64,000 bases of DNA from Apostichopus japonicus (lineage: Eukaryota; Echinodermata; Holothuroidea; Aspidochirotida; Stichopodidae). This document shows positions 11,891 to 23,675 of this stretch, piece by piece (the first letter of the stretch is position 1; every line of letters starts with the position of its first letter). The notes under the pieces are model-generated. The model was not told where the DNA came from. It ran no database searches and saw only the letters and a list, made by a program, of their open reading frames with translations. The translations under genes and the position numbers were made by a program. The DNA lies in assembly GCF_037975245.1 (NCBI RefSeq), contig NC_092576.1, forward strand, positions 19,306,111 through 19,370,110. The letters are read 5' to 3'.

Positions 11891-12565
11891 GGGGTCGCGT
11901 CGGTCGAGTTCCCGAGATCGCCACTGGGACTGCACCATTATCCATTCCCGTGCCCCCCTCTTTCTCCGTTACAGTTCTTAATACATCCCCTCCATTATTT
12001 AATCCTTCATACGCCTCTGGGTACTTCCATAAACGTTTAGCCCCGTGCAACTATAGATCAGTATGTGCAAACTTTGAATTTGTCTCTCTCACGTTGGAAA
12101 TCATGGGCACGTTAATCGGTCTAAGGTAAGATATATAGTAACACAGTGACTCATTTATATATCTCTCATTAACTATATTAAATATATTACGTAATACAAT
12201 TTAACGAAACTACTGCTTTATTCAAGTATTTGGATTTGACAACTTTACACAAGGCAAACATAAAAGCCAAAAGAGTTACGTTCTTCTCCTGCCCTATATA
12301 TCGTTTTTAATATATTGATTGTTGTTGACTTTTAATTGAAGGAATTGATTAGCTTTTTCCACCTATCGATTGTTAAAGAGTCATGAAAGGCACAAACGAT
12401 AGAGGAAGGCACTCAATATGGTTTGTCGTTGTTATGAATCATGAAAAGCTCATTATACTAGACGCGTTTTCGCACCTTTAAGTCTTTATTCTGTTACAAC
12501 TTTCTTCATTAACTACTATCAGGCGCGTATCCAGGATTTTCTAACCCGGGGGGCGCGAATTACAA

Positions 12566-12661
12566 TCTAAGCGGAGCGCCACCATCGGTTGGCGCGCAGC
12601 GTACAAGAAAATTTCTGGTTTTGATACCCCCCAGATCACCGGAAACGGCACTTCTCGGGCT
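12566..12661 (-). repeat. GCGC hairpin module, minus orientation
   Basis: Diverged copy containing ctaagcggagcgccacca, ggttggcgcgcagcgtacaag and cggaaacggcacttc. A ggcgcgtatccagg motif just upstream resembles a hAT-type end. Confidence 0.65.
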
Positions 12662-13273
12662 TGAAATGAGCAACCATTGTACACTTTTGGCCTGAGAACC
12701 AAGTATTTCCTAATAGTTTTTTTTTTTCCATCCATAACCTTTTTGAAGATTGTCAACCCGGCACACGTCATGTTCGACCTGATCGCATCTCCTGTGGGTC
12801 TTTGCTTTTGTAGGTGATTCTACGTCGCGGCCCACAATACCCGTCAGCCCCAATTTTCAAGGTTTTAAGCCCCAAATTTGTTCAGAATTTGAAAATTCAC
12901 ATTTCTCGTGAATAAACTCACTTCAAAACATACCCATAATGTTGTACAAAATTTTATCTATGGACAACCAATATAGAAAAACTTCCTTCAACCCCTAACA
13001 GACCGGTCAAAATTGCATGAGTAGAGGGAAGTGTTATGCAGAATGTTGGTCAGAAATTTTCGAAAATTCAGACACAGTTAATTTATTGGTGTACAAATAT
13101 GAAACCTCTTATAACGGCTATTATAAAACTTGGTTGAAGGAAATGAAAAAATAGCAGATATTTCCGAAACCGAACACTACACACATAGGCGTAGGAGGCG
13201 CGGCGGCAGTGGCGGAGCTAGGGGTATTGGTCAGGAGGGGCGAGAATGGTTCGTAGGGGCGCTTTCGACACTA

Positions 13274-13373
13274 TCTAAGCGGAGCGCCACCACTGGTTGG
13301 CGCGTAGCGCACAGACAATTTTTAAGTAAAGATACTCCCTAGATCGCGGAAATGACCCTTTCAGGGCCTGGCT
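13274..13373 (-). repeat. GCGC hairpin module, minus orientation
   Basis: Second spacer copy, with ctaagcggagcgccaccac and ggttggcgcgtagcgcac, followed by a diverged catttccgcgatct block. A CAGTGGCGGAGCTAGG motif at about 13208 precedes it and resembles the end of a non-autonomous hAT element. Confidence 0.65.
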
Positions 13374-13980
13374 AATTTGCAGATAAACGAAGAATAGGGT
13401 GTCATCGCCAAATTACACCAACAAAATGTGACAAATGTCAATAAGTAGATGAGAGCGCAATAAAAAAATCAATAATCGCGAATAAGTAAAAAGTGGTAAA
13501 GAGCTGTAAAAGGCGCCAGCAGTCGATTTGAGTCCGTCGGGGGGGGGGGGGCATCCGCCCCCTGACCGTATGGACGCTCCGCCACTGCGCGGCGGGGGTG
13601 CAGCCCCTAATTCGCCATTACTAATGTAAAAGAAACTTTTGACATAATTGGACCTCCATGCTTTTTATACATCTACGTGAGACATGTCGTTGTTTACATT
13701 AGCATCCCGCGGTATACTGCGCAATTTGAATGGACCGTACGGTACATGATGGCATGCGATGTAATAACCGATACTTGCTTATATGATATTGACATTGACA
13801 CGTTGAACGAATTTTTGGCTATTTTTTCAGGCAAGTCGGACAGTTTTGAGGATTTTCATCCTGGAACGCCATTTTCATGCTCACTGATTTATGATGTGAT
13901 ATCTGCTGTTTGCGTTACGAATTCGAACAGGCGCGTAGCGAGGAATTTGCCAAGGGAGGGGCAAAGCCTGTAGGCAAATT

Positions 13981-14160
13981 ATCTAAGCGTAGCGCCACCA
14001 TAGGTTGGCGCGAAGCGTACAAGAAAATGTTGGCCGAAAATGCCTCCCAGATCGCTGGAAATGGCACTACCCAGGACCATTTGTTAGCGCGAAGCGTACA
14101 AGCAAATTTTGGCCGAAAATGTCTCCCAGATCGATGGAAATGACACTTCCCAGGCCTTGT
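13981..14160 (-). repeat. Two tandem GCGC hairpin modules (right arm)
   Basis: Mirror of 10769-10944. An upstream caggcgcgtagcgaggaatt (13928) suggests the terminus of the host element. Confidence 0.8.
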
Positions 14161-14852
14161 AAGTTGCATCTAAGCACTTTCTATTTTGAAATTACTTAGC
14201 GATATCATTTAAAAAAATGCTGAATGGGGGGGGCGATCGCCCCCATCCCAAAATGCGTCATGTTCCCCGACGACACGGTCGAGTTCGAGACCAGCCACAG
14301 TTGGTTTCATAGCACAATTCTACACACGCGTTATGATAGATCATATATAGTATATATATAGATCATTAGTGAGAGAGGAAAATGGAAACGTCAAAAAATG
14401 GAGTTGTCGGTGTAAGGGGTAGGGTGAGGCACACTTTTACGAAATCATTGATCCGTCACTGGCTACCCTTCAGCGCTGTAATGATGTCACTGTTCCTCTT
14501 TCTCTTCCCGGTGTCTTCGCGTTTTTCTTTTACTCCCTCCTTTTCTCCTTCTTCTCTCTTTCTTCTTTTTATTTTCCCTTCCTTCCTCTCCTCCTCCTCT
14601 TTTTCCCCTCTTTTTTTCCTTTTCTCTTCTCTTTTTTTTCTCTCTTCTTTTTCTTACCCGGGGGGCGCGCGCCCCCAACGCCCCCCCTGGATACTCACCT
14701 GACTATCCTCTGTTTGTTTCAGGTGACCTGATTTATTCAACAGCGGGGATAAGGTCATATAAAACATCAAAACACACGTACTGACAGCATGAACAGTTCC
14801 TATATCTCTAACAGATACTACGTTTTGTTAGGGGAGAGGAAAACCCCTCCAC

Positions 14853-15054
14853 ATCGCTTCTCGGCCTTTTGGCTAAGATCATGTGTAGTATTTGTTCCCT
14901 TTCGGGGGGGGGGGGGAATGGTGATGCACTTCCGACGATGATCACACAGTCACAGTCTCGATGCAAGGAGACTGGGGTTGAGAGCGGATCAGTCGTTCGG
15001 TAGCTTGGTTTCGTGCCCAGGTTCTTTCCTAGATGACTTTTCTTAAAAAGTACG
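14853..15054 (+). mobile_element. U2 snRNA-headed element (SINE-like), right-arm copy
   Basis: The first 45 nt (14853-14897) match the conserved 5' end of metazoan U2 snRNA, as I know it, at 43 of 45 positions. That includes the GCTTCTCGGCC stem-loop I region and the GTAGTA branch-site recognition element. After TTTGTTC the sequence is not U2: a TTCCC...GGGAA hairpin with an expanded G run, then a body with gactggggttgagagcggat and gtgcccaggttctttcc, ending near an acttttcttaaaaagt inverted repeat. Copy 27733-27900 shares this body, so head plus body move together. I see no Sm site. Alternatives are a retroposed U2 chimera or a U2 gene interrupted by another element. Confidence 0.7.
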
Positions 15055-15619
15055 TTTTGTTAGCTTTTAGTTAATGTGAAAAAAATGAAATCTTTGATAA
15101 TCTTCAATTTGAAACATAGAAGGAAGCACTCACAACGTCATGATGACGTCATTCATTATGCTGTGGCCGATGAATTCTCTAAGCTCGTCGAAACTAATCT
15201 TTGAAACATGCTCACCGAATGTGGTTTAGAGTAACACCTGCTATTGCATATAATTTACAGTACGTATATGAATCGTTTACCTTTGACAAAGAAATGACCT
15301 CTTTGCAAGAATAACGTAGATGTAACCCATATTGAAAGTGTTTTCATTATACATTGAAAAGAAACTTGTTTTTGTGTCTCTTTCATTTTCTTTTGCTTAT
15401 TTTATTAACTTTAAAGAGTTATGGACATATACGTGAATTAACAGTAAAAAAGTATTAAAAAAAAAATCATCATCACAAAATATTAGAAACGTACAAAATA
15501 TTTATTCCAACCATTTTTTTCAATCCGGGATATCCATGGCATTGAAACGTTTGTGTACATTTTCAGAGAAATTAAAACTTAACAAGGACGTATGAAACGC
15601 CGTGTTCAAATTTATTCAA

Positions 15620-16040
15620 AAACTACAGATATCTTCAATTTAATTCGAAATATCTACAATTAATTTCAGATATCTCGAACTAATTTAAGATATCTGTAAT
15701 TTGTTTTCAGATATCTTCAAATACATTTGAGATATCAGATATTGCATTTTCGATATCTTGAATTTTATTTAAGATATCTAAAAATTTAGGATATCAAGAA
15801 ATAAATTAAAGATATTAAGAAGGGAAAATTATCTTAGATATCTCAAATTGAATTCACGATATCCAAACTTGAATAAGAGATATCAAGAAAAGAGTTCTCG
15901 AATCCAAATTCGAAATAAATAAATACTAAATTATATTCGAGGTACCAAAATAATTAGAAATATCAATAATTCGAATTAGAGATATCCAAAAGAACTAGAG
16001 ATACATCACGAATTCGAATTAGAGATATAACAATAATTCA
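15620..16040 (-). repeat. Degenerate GATATC satellite (right arm)
   Basis: Mirror of 8880-9300. Confidence 0.7.
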
Positions 16041-17059
16041 AATTATAGAATTTGGGATGTAATAATGTGTATAGAACCGCCAGTTGTGAGGTGAACAATG
16101 TTGTATGATACCATCAAATTTGGGGTTATACATTTTGTATTTCATACATGTAGTTCCATCGTTTCATGGGCGATTTATGGTAAATCAAAGAAGCATGATT
16201 TCGACATTTACCTTTCTTCTCTAGCAGTATAAAGATCAAGTCTGGTACCAACAGATTTTGAAATTCGTTGTAAATATCTTATTGGTTACCTGAAAGTTCT
16301 TCCCTCAATGTCTCACGAACACCATTTTTTCTGCCGAAGAGGAAGTGACGTAGTTGATATTTTACAATGAATAGCCGGCATACTACGACATTGTTAATAC
16401 TTCCCCTTTCCATTTCCGTTTTGTTTAATAAGACTCACTAATTTGCCGCCAGCAAGATAATCCTAAATATATTTAAACCACTCACTATGTAAACTAGTTC
16501 ACAACGAAATTAAACATACTAACAGCAGCTTGTACTCTTTGCCTGAAAACGTTCCCGTGATGTCTGGTGAGTAACAACTTAAATTCCTTGTATGGAAATA
16601 AGTCTAAAGCTATATAATACATTGGTCAACAATATGATAAAACTGTTATTACTTGCATGCGTTGTGTTTCATTTGTTGAAAACAAGTTTGATAAAAACAA
16701 CGCAGGCAGTGAGAGGAATAGGGTTCTTCCATCATCTGAGTTGTGTAACCGCTTTGAGTATATTCTTGTGATTCCAGATATGTAAGCTAATATAATCAGA
16801 ATCTGCATATATGAAAGACTTTTTTCATCGACATCCAAAAACGTCAAAGTTTTAGGGAACTTTAAGCTGTAATGACCATTGTTTGAAAACTTACATTTTA
16901 CTCTTTCAATCACTTGATCGCAAATGTTATATCTTTAAATGTTAATAAGCATTAAAACTAACCTGAAATTAATTTTTCAATCGAAATTTATCGAAAACAG
17001 AAGTAGCTTTAATTAAAGCAACAAATTATAGGGGCACCCTGCACTGAGATTTTACACAC

Positions 17060-17390
17060 CCTTCCAATTTTGATTGAGCGAACAAGCAGCAGAAGGTACC
17101 TCAACAATGTCTCTGATAAATGAGTCCTATAGGTAACCCTCACATGTACAATAAGGTACCATTTAACGCGACAGTCAGTGGGCAGTTATCGTGGCCCACC
17201 TGCACGAATAAAGAAGTTATTTCTTCTAATTTTGATTAAGCGAACAAACAACAAAAGTTATCTCAAAATGTCTCTGATAAATGAGTCCTATTAGAAACTC
17301 TCACATTTATAGTAAGATGCCATGTAACGTAACAGCCAGCGGGCAGGTATCTTGGCCCACCTGCATAGATATAGAAGTTATTTCTTGAAA
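17060..17390 (-). repeat. Two tandem 161-bp units (right arm)
   Basis: Mirror of 7534-7857. Confidence 0.75.
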
Positions 17391-17422
17391 ACATTTTTTT
17401 TTTTCAACGCAAGGGTCTATAA

Positions 17423-18253
17423 ATTACGGCAGCTCAATAGAGCCATGATAAAAAATAAAAAATAAATACAAATCGTTTTTCTGACTTTTTTTGTTGTCCT
17501 TCTGCTCTTTTTTTTCTCGTATTTTTCCCCCTGTTTTTCTGAGTTTTTTTGTTTGGTTCTCTGAAATTTTCCTCCCGTTTTTCCTACCCCCCCCCTCTCC
17601 GTTTTCCGACTTTGCCTAGCCTATACTTGCAATGTTTTTTGCATTTGCGTTGTTACTAGGAAAGTCAAACGCTTCGCCTGTCTATGATCACTGTAAAAGT
17701 ACTGCTGTAATGACTGCTAGCTTGTCTAGGGAGCAATTGCCTACATTTTATTGCAGGCTCGGGTATTTAAACTTTTTCGTTTTTTGTTCGTTTTTCTGAT
17801 AAGGCAAGTTTGAGGCAAACTGCGTTTCAAATTTAAAATCATATATGAGTTCCATGCATTCATTTCCATTCATTTTGGTTCCATGCTGGTAAACGGTGAG
17901 TCGATCGTCTGTAGATGTCGGCTTACTCGTTAGTCATAGCTTCATTACATCCTCTGTCCGGCACATACCAAACAAGATATTTCTACGTGACAGTAGCACA
18001 TTATACATACTGCACCAACGGTACAGGGTCAAGAAAAAAAGTCTGAAAAACGAAAATAAGAGTCTGAAAATCGAAAAACAAAGTCTGAAAAAGGAAAAAC
18101 AAAACTCTGAAAACGAAACAGAAAGCCAGTAAAACGAAAAAAAGAAGTCAGAAAAACAAACTTGTAACTCAGAAATACGAATTTTTAACTAAAAAAATCG
18201 ACAAAAATAGTCGGAAAAAAAAAACTATCATGGCCCTATTGAGCTGTCGTAAT
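17423..18253 (+). mobile_element. 0.83-kb TIR element, right-arm copy
   Basis: TIRs at 17423-17450 and 18226-18253, 26 of 28 bases complementary. The interior carries repeated ttttctgac and gtctgaaaa motifs in opposing halves. It has no transposase frame. It lies six bases upstream of the ATG of the candidate exon at 18259. Confidence 0.65.
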
Positions 18254-18258
18254 ACAAC

Positions 18259-18427
18259 ATGAAGGGTCTCCACCGGAAAATTGTGAATACAATGATGATT
18301 GTAACGCTAGTTCAGTTGACATCTTTGTTTGTAATTTTCAAAGACGGTTTTTTTTTCGAAATCCACAAAATATACGTTGGAGCGAATGTTTCGGTGGTGG
18401 TACTGAATGTAGTGTTATATACTGAAG
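18259..18427 (+). CDS. Candidate first exon encoding signal peptide (right copy)
   Basis: An ATG starts a frame (MKGLHRKIVNT, then the hydrophobic MMIVTLVQLTSLFVIF) that looks like a signal peptide. It is followed by a beta-strand-like segment, KIYVGANVSVVVL, reminiscent of the start of an immunoglobulin-type domain. The exon would end at ACTGAAG before a GTGAGT donor after 56 codons plus one base. No partner exon is found: the downstream sequence is the dead LINE. It may be a gene fragment carried in the duplication, or chance. I do not recognise the protein. Confidence 0.3.
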
Positions 18428-18504
18428 GTGAGTTGTCAACTGGTTGCCTGTTATGTAAGTCTGCACACACACACTTACAGCATACACAACAACGGTTCCG
18501 ATTC

Positions 18505-20336
18505 GGGTTCCGATTCCTGGTATCAGTGACCACGACGGGATTGTATCTATTGTGTTAAACACCTCTGTTAAAAGGTCTAACCAGCGTCCTAGGAAGATCT
18601 ACCTCTATCAGAGAGCAAATACTGAAGATTTGAAGGCGGACGCACAGAAAATAAGTGATGATTTCGCCAGTAGAGATTTATCTGTGACCGATGCAGATAA
18701 TCTTTGGAATGAGCTCAAAGATAGAGTTTTGGCCTCAGAGGAGAAACATGTTCCCTCAAAAATAGTTAGGGGTAAGAAAACATCACCTTGGATAACATCT
18801 CAAATTAAACGCCATCAAAGAAAAAAGCAAAGAGCATATAACAGAGCGGTCAAGAGTAACACTCCTGAGGAGTGGGAAAGGTTCCGCGAAATACGTGGAA
18901 TTTCAGCCAAATATCTCAAAACAACAGCAGAAGAGATCAGCAGTCAAAATCATTTTTCAACTTTCATTAGATACAGCTGTAGTACCAACAGACTGGTTGA
19001 TTTCAAACATAACTCCCATTTTTAAAAAAGGGGACCGTACTGTACCATCCAACTATAGATCGGTGAACCTGACGTCTGTTGCGAGTAAAATATTCGAACA
19101 CATACTGAAATCAAATGTCATGCAACACCTGGATAAACACCAAATTTTGTGCGAAAATCAACACGGCTTTCGTAGAAACCACTCATGTGAGACACAGCTG
19201 ATAAATACAACTCATGAGATAGCTTGTCTCTTAGACCAAAAACATCAGGTGGACATGATTATTAAGGATTTCGCGAAAGCGTTTGACAAGGTTCCACATC
19301 GCAGATTACTTCTCAAACTTGATCGTTATGGTATAAGGGGAAAAGCACTTAATTGGACAGAAGCATTCCTCACTCAAAGAAAACAGCGAGTAGTGATAGA
19401 TGGTAAATGTTCATAATGGGTAGATGTGAAATCTAGTGTTCCTCAGGGAACAGTTACGGGACCCATGGACTTCCTAGTGTTTATTAATGACTTGCCTCAG
19501 AACTTAACATCTAGTGTGAAACTCTTTGCAGGTGATTGCATCGTGTTCAGAAAAGTATCCGGTCCTGAGGATGCTGGCATGTCACAAAAGGACTTAGATG
19601 TGCTCACTGCATGGCAGTCAAAGTGGCAAATGGCATTTAATGCCCAAAAGTGTTATGTTCTGAGAGTGACTCATTCAAAATCTCCCAAAAAATTCATATA
19701 CACACTTAATAATACAGAGTTGGCTGAAAAGAATACCCTTACCTTGGGGTAACACTTACGTCAAATTGGTCATGGAACTCACACGTAAATTATACTGCTG
19801 CAAAGGCAAACAGAACCCTAGGGTTTATAAAGAGAAACTTACATTCATGCTCAAAACAGGTCAAAAACTTAGCATACAAATCTTTAGTGCGACCAACAAT
19901 GGAGTACTGTGGATCTGTATGGGATCCGTCAACCAAAGAACTTAAAGAGAAACTAGAATCCGTTCAAAACAGGGGTGCTCGGTTCGTAACCGCCGATTAC
20001 AGAAGGACTAGCAGTGTGTCACACATGAAACAAGAACTGAAATGGGAACCGTTGGAGGAAAGAAGAAGAGTGACTAGAGTCTGCATATTACACCAAGCCC
20101 AATCGGGTCGCCTTGCCATACCAACGCAAACAATTCTGCGCCCGGTCGTCCGCTCTTCAAGACACGGATCTTACATTCAAATTCCCTGCAACAAAAACTG
20201 TTTAAAATGTTCATTCATGCCAAAAAAACTAATAGACTGGAACGCCCTCCCACAACACATCAAAGAAATCGAGGACAAGAATAACTTCAAAGCGGCTGTC
20301 GCCCAACACTACAGCCAGAAACCAATCACAGCTTAA
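18505..20336 (+). pseudogene. Degenerate LINE, right-arm copy
   Basis: Mirror of 4583-6420. Pieces: endonuclease C-end and linker (about 18505-18905), RT N-part (18905-19416, ended by TAA at 19414), RT C-part with SVPQGTVTGP and mutated FAGDC (19426-19752), and the post-RT region in another frame (about 19752-20336). One residue differs from the left copy (IEDKNN here, IKDKNN there). The host clade is uncertain within the jockey/CR1 superfamily. Confidence 0.85.
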
Positions 20337-21649
20337 ACAAGTCTGCACCACCCTACTCGTTTTACCCCTTTTAGGAGAGTTGAGTAGTGTCACTCCAGAT
20401 CCAGATCCAGTGCGATGAGGACTGTGCATATGTAGCGCATGCACTTCATATTGCCGCTGTGGCAACAACGCCTGCGTTTTGCACACATGTCGTCGGCAGG
20501 CTTCTTGGAAATTAGTGGTCAGATACCATTTATACTTCTCTTTTAGTTAAAGTAGAATCCATCTAACCAGTCACTACCGATCTTTGCGCATAGTGTAATA
20601 ATTTAAAATACTGCAGTATATATATTTAAAAACTTTAAAAGCTTGACATTGAATACTGAAAACGAATTTATTTTTTCTTATTTTAAAAGCTCTTACATCA
20701 CAATGAACATTTTTGTTTGGCAACAAACCTTAAACCAATGAGAAAATTGAAAAATAAATTGCTGTCGATATTTCATGACGACCACGCCCCTTTAAGCATT
20801 ATAGCAGAAAATATATGTTGTCATTGGTGAGAGTGCATGAGCACTTTATAATATTACAACAGTTACAAAAAGGTACACTCTTAATAGCAAAAGGGACACT
20901 TTTCAGCCTGGTTTTCACAAAAGAGGAGGGGTGTAGAAACGTACCCATGTGCACCTCATCGGGACTGCATCGGTTAGATGATCTGGTTGTCATTTAATTC
21001 CCCCGCCTTTCATGTCAAGGATGACTTAGTAGCCAGGAACAGATCGCTGATAATATGAAGAGTTACTAGAATACTGATAATATCATGTAACTGAATTGTA
21101 TGAATGTTAACCTCAGATACACATATGTATACTATGTGATGGTAATATACCTAGACAATGGTAGTATTTGTTGGTCAAGACCTATTTCTGTTTCATCATA
21201 ACAATAATTCCATCAAACCGGCTCCGAAGTAGAACGATAAAATATACTCTCGGTTAGCAAAGTATACATACACCATATCCTTAAATATCCCAAACAAGTT
21301 ACGGTACGTTCCCCTTCTTTAGAAGCTTTTACAGTGCGTGAAGAATGGACTTCCGAGCTTAAGGTGCCTTCTTACCCCAATCCTTTTCCTACTTAGTTCT
21401 AGCATATTTTCCTTTCATAATAATTAGGTTGGAAGGAAGGCTTTACCACAACTCATCGTCCGAAAGCAACATTAATTAATTGATCAATTAATATTGGATT
21501 CAGTGTCTACTGGTTGTTGTAGAATCACTACGTTGTCGAATGTATACCGCGGCGGTATTTAATGTAATATATAAGATATATTGTATTTTCCAAGATCCTG
21601 ACAACAGTCTTGTTGCCCGGTAGAGTCGTATGCATCTCTCTTTATCCAT

Positions 21650-22040
21650 CCAATGTCCGTCTTATTCTCCGTTACGGTGCCTTATCCATCCCCTTGTCCC
21701 TCCCCCACTCACCGTTACGGTTCCTCATTCCTCCTCTAGTCCCTCCCCCATCCTCCTTTACGGTTCCGTATCCATCCCCTTGTCCCTCCCCTGTCCTCCG
21801 CTATGGTTCCTTATGCATCCCATTTTCCCTCCTCCATTCTCCGTTACGGTTCCTCATTCCTCGCCTTGTCCCCCTCCATTCTCCGTTACGGTTCCTTATC
21901 CACCCCTTCTCCCTTCCATTTCCCGTTACGGATCCTTATCCATACCCTTGTCCCTCCCCTGTCCTCCGTAACGGTTCTTTATCTATCCCCTTGACCTTCC
22001 CCCATTCTCCGTTACAATTCTTTATCCATCCCCTTGCCTG
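21650..22040 (-). repeat. CGTTACGG minisatellite (right arm)
   Basis: Mirror of 2930-3270 with one additional unit of about 39 bp (near 21680-21720). A direct example of copy-number change since the duplication. Confidence 0.85.
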
Positions 22041-22669
22041 ACAGATACTTCCCCCCCCCCCCACACCCAACCTCCATTTGTATTAACGATTACACTGGAC
22101 AATTTATATCTCGTTCAATCTCCGCCAGTTTAAACATTAGTAGCTTTTCTTGTTATTTTCAGATCCAAATCCTCAGCAAGGCAAGTCAGGGGTAAGTATG
22201 TGACATGCATGTGTTAGTAGAAAGTAGGTGTTAAGAGGAAGTTGTAGACAATTGGACGATATTGCATTTAAAGAGAGCAAAACAACCCCAAACAAATCAT
22301 ATTTAAATACGCATTCAAGGAGTTTTGTGTGATTCAGCTGTGATTCAGGAAGTCGGATGTTTTACAAAGCAATTATACATTAACAATAATAATAAATAAC
22401 TTAAAACGACCTGGTGAGTTTACGTACATACACATCCACGAAGGTTTCTTTATTAAAGTTGATGTAATAGATGAAACAAATTAATTGTATTACTCAGCAT
22501 GGCAGGGCAGGGGTTAGTATGTGACATGCATGTGTGAGTAGATATTAGGTGTTAATAGGAAGTTGTAGACAATTGAACGATATTGAATTTAAAGAGAGCA
22601 AGAAAAAAACCCAAAACAATCATATTTAAATGTGCATCCAAGAAGTTTTGTGTGATTCAGCTGTGATTC

Positions 22670-22943
22670 ATTTTTTCATTTCTTTATTCCAGTATAAGTT
22701 TACAGAGAAATTTATAAATAGGATAAAAATATAACAATAAGACAAAACATCAAAATACAGGTTAAGACATATAAAAGCTTATGAGACTAAGTTAATAGTG
22801 AAAACATAAAAAGCGTTACAAAAGTTATCAAAATTATCAAGAAGCTTCAACAAAGAATCTGAGAAGCTGTCTTTACCAGTTTACAAAAAGGGGCTGTTCT
22901 ATAAATAAAACGATTTCTTAAAGAGTAAAAGTTCTAAAACATT
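22670..22943 (-). mobile_element. LINE 3' fragment (right arm)
   Basis: Mirror of 2021-2294, with the A-rich tail now appearing as a T-rich start at its left end. Confidence 0.6.
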
Positions 22944-23543
22944 AGGAAGTCGGATATTTAACAAAGCTATTATACATTAATAATAATAATAAATAACATA
23001 AAACGACCTGGTGAGTTGATGTACATACACATCGACGAAGGTTTATTTATTAAAGCTGATGTAAGAGATGAAAAAGATCAATTGTATCACTTAACTGTAC
23101 AGTTGTAGTAGTAAGACAAAACAGTAAAACCAAACGACCTGATGATTTTATAATTGAACCAAGGGTTGGGGTTGGATGTGTGAAAGTTAGGGAGTGGGGG
23201 GGGGGGGATTTTCCCCTTTGAGAAATTGTTGGATTTTATAAAGCCTGCATTTGTAATAAATTCTGTCTGTTAGGCTACACAATGAATATGACTGTTAAAC
23301 ATTCACGATTATCACGTTGTATAATGATCATGCATGCATGTGTTACCATTACAAACGTTACATTACAAACGTTCTTATCTTTGCTCAATGTTAACAATGT
23401 TTCAACATGAAGCTTACATCAGAGTGTATCTCACCTCAATGTTTGAAATTAAATCAGTATCGCGGTAAGTTTACATACATTATATCACAATAAATGACAA
23501 AACTGTGTCTCTTAACCAATGATAAATTATGTATTTTCTCTAG

Positions 23544-23675
23544 GTGATTCCAACCACGGTAACTATCCCTCGTGATGCTCAAGTTGAGCCTAATAATTAC
23601 ATGGCTCTGGCTATTTTTGTAACGATATGCTGTTTCCTTCCCACTGGTATCGCAGCGATTGTGTTTTCTAGCAGA
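23544..23675 (+). CDS. Internal exon of a CD225/dispanin-family membrane protein
   Basis: 44 codons between a good acceptor (tattttctctag) and a donor (gtaagt). The peptide has a short polar lead (IPTTVTIPRDAQVEPNN), then the intramembrane-helix signature of the CD225 domain: a YMALAIFVTICC segment with a double cysteine (likely palmitoylation), then FLPTGIAAIVFSSR. Family members (IFITM, TMEM91, PRRT types) continue with a V...GD..GA block and a second helix; I did not find that exon in the window. Membrane location is expected from the family; the function is unknown. It could be an isolated fragment. Confidence 0.6.

Larger units (their letters stand above)
11424..13503 (+). other. Spacer between palindrome arms
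   Basis: 2080 bp with no counterpart in the arms apart from shared dispersed modules. It holds an AGGTCGA array (11620-11890), two minus-oriented GCGC modules, a hAT-terminus-like CAGTGGCGGAGC (13206) and otherwise AT-rich sequence (12100-12520 and 12780-13120) in which I see no gene. Confidence 0.9.
13504..23030 (-). repeat. Right arm of giant inverted repeat
   Basis: Reverse complement of the left arm, about 9.53 kb. The roughly 37-bp length difference is mostly one extra minisatellite unit near 21690 plus homopolymer length changes (for example the G run near 14910). Beyond 23030 the sequence continues with atcgacgaaggtttatttat, homologous to the internal tandem unit, whereas the left arm is cut there by the LTR. 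Confidence 0.95.

Noticed and set aside
11341-13589. hAT transposon bounded by CAGTGGCGGAGC and GCTCCGCCACTG
   Set aside because: These two ends are mirror images created by the palindrome itself, and flanks are inverted, not directly duplicated.
14853-14897. Genuine U2 snRNA gene
   Set aside because: Similarity stops after about 45 nt; the Sm site and 3' stem-loops of U2 are absent.
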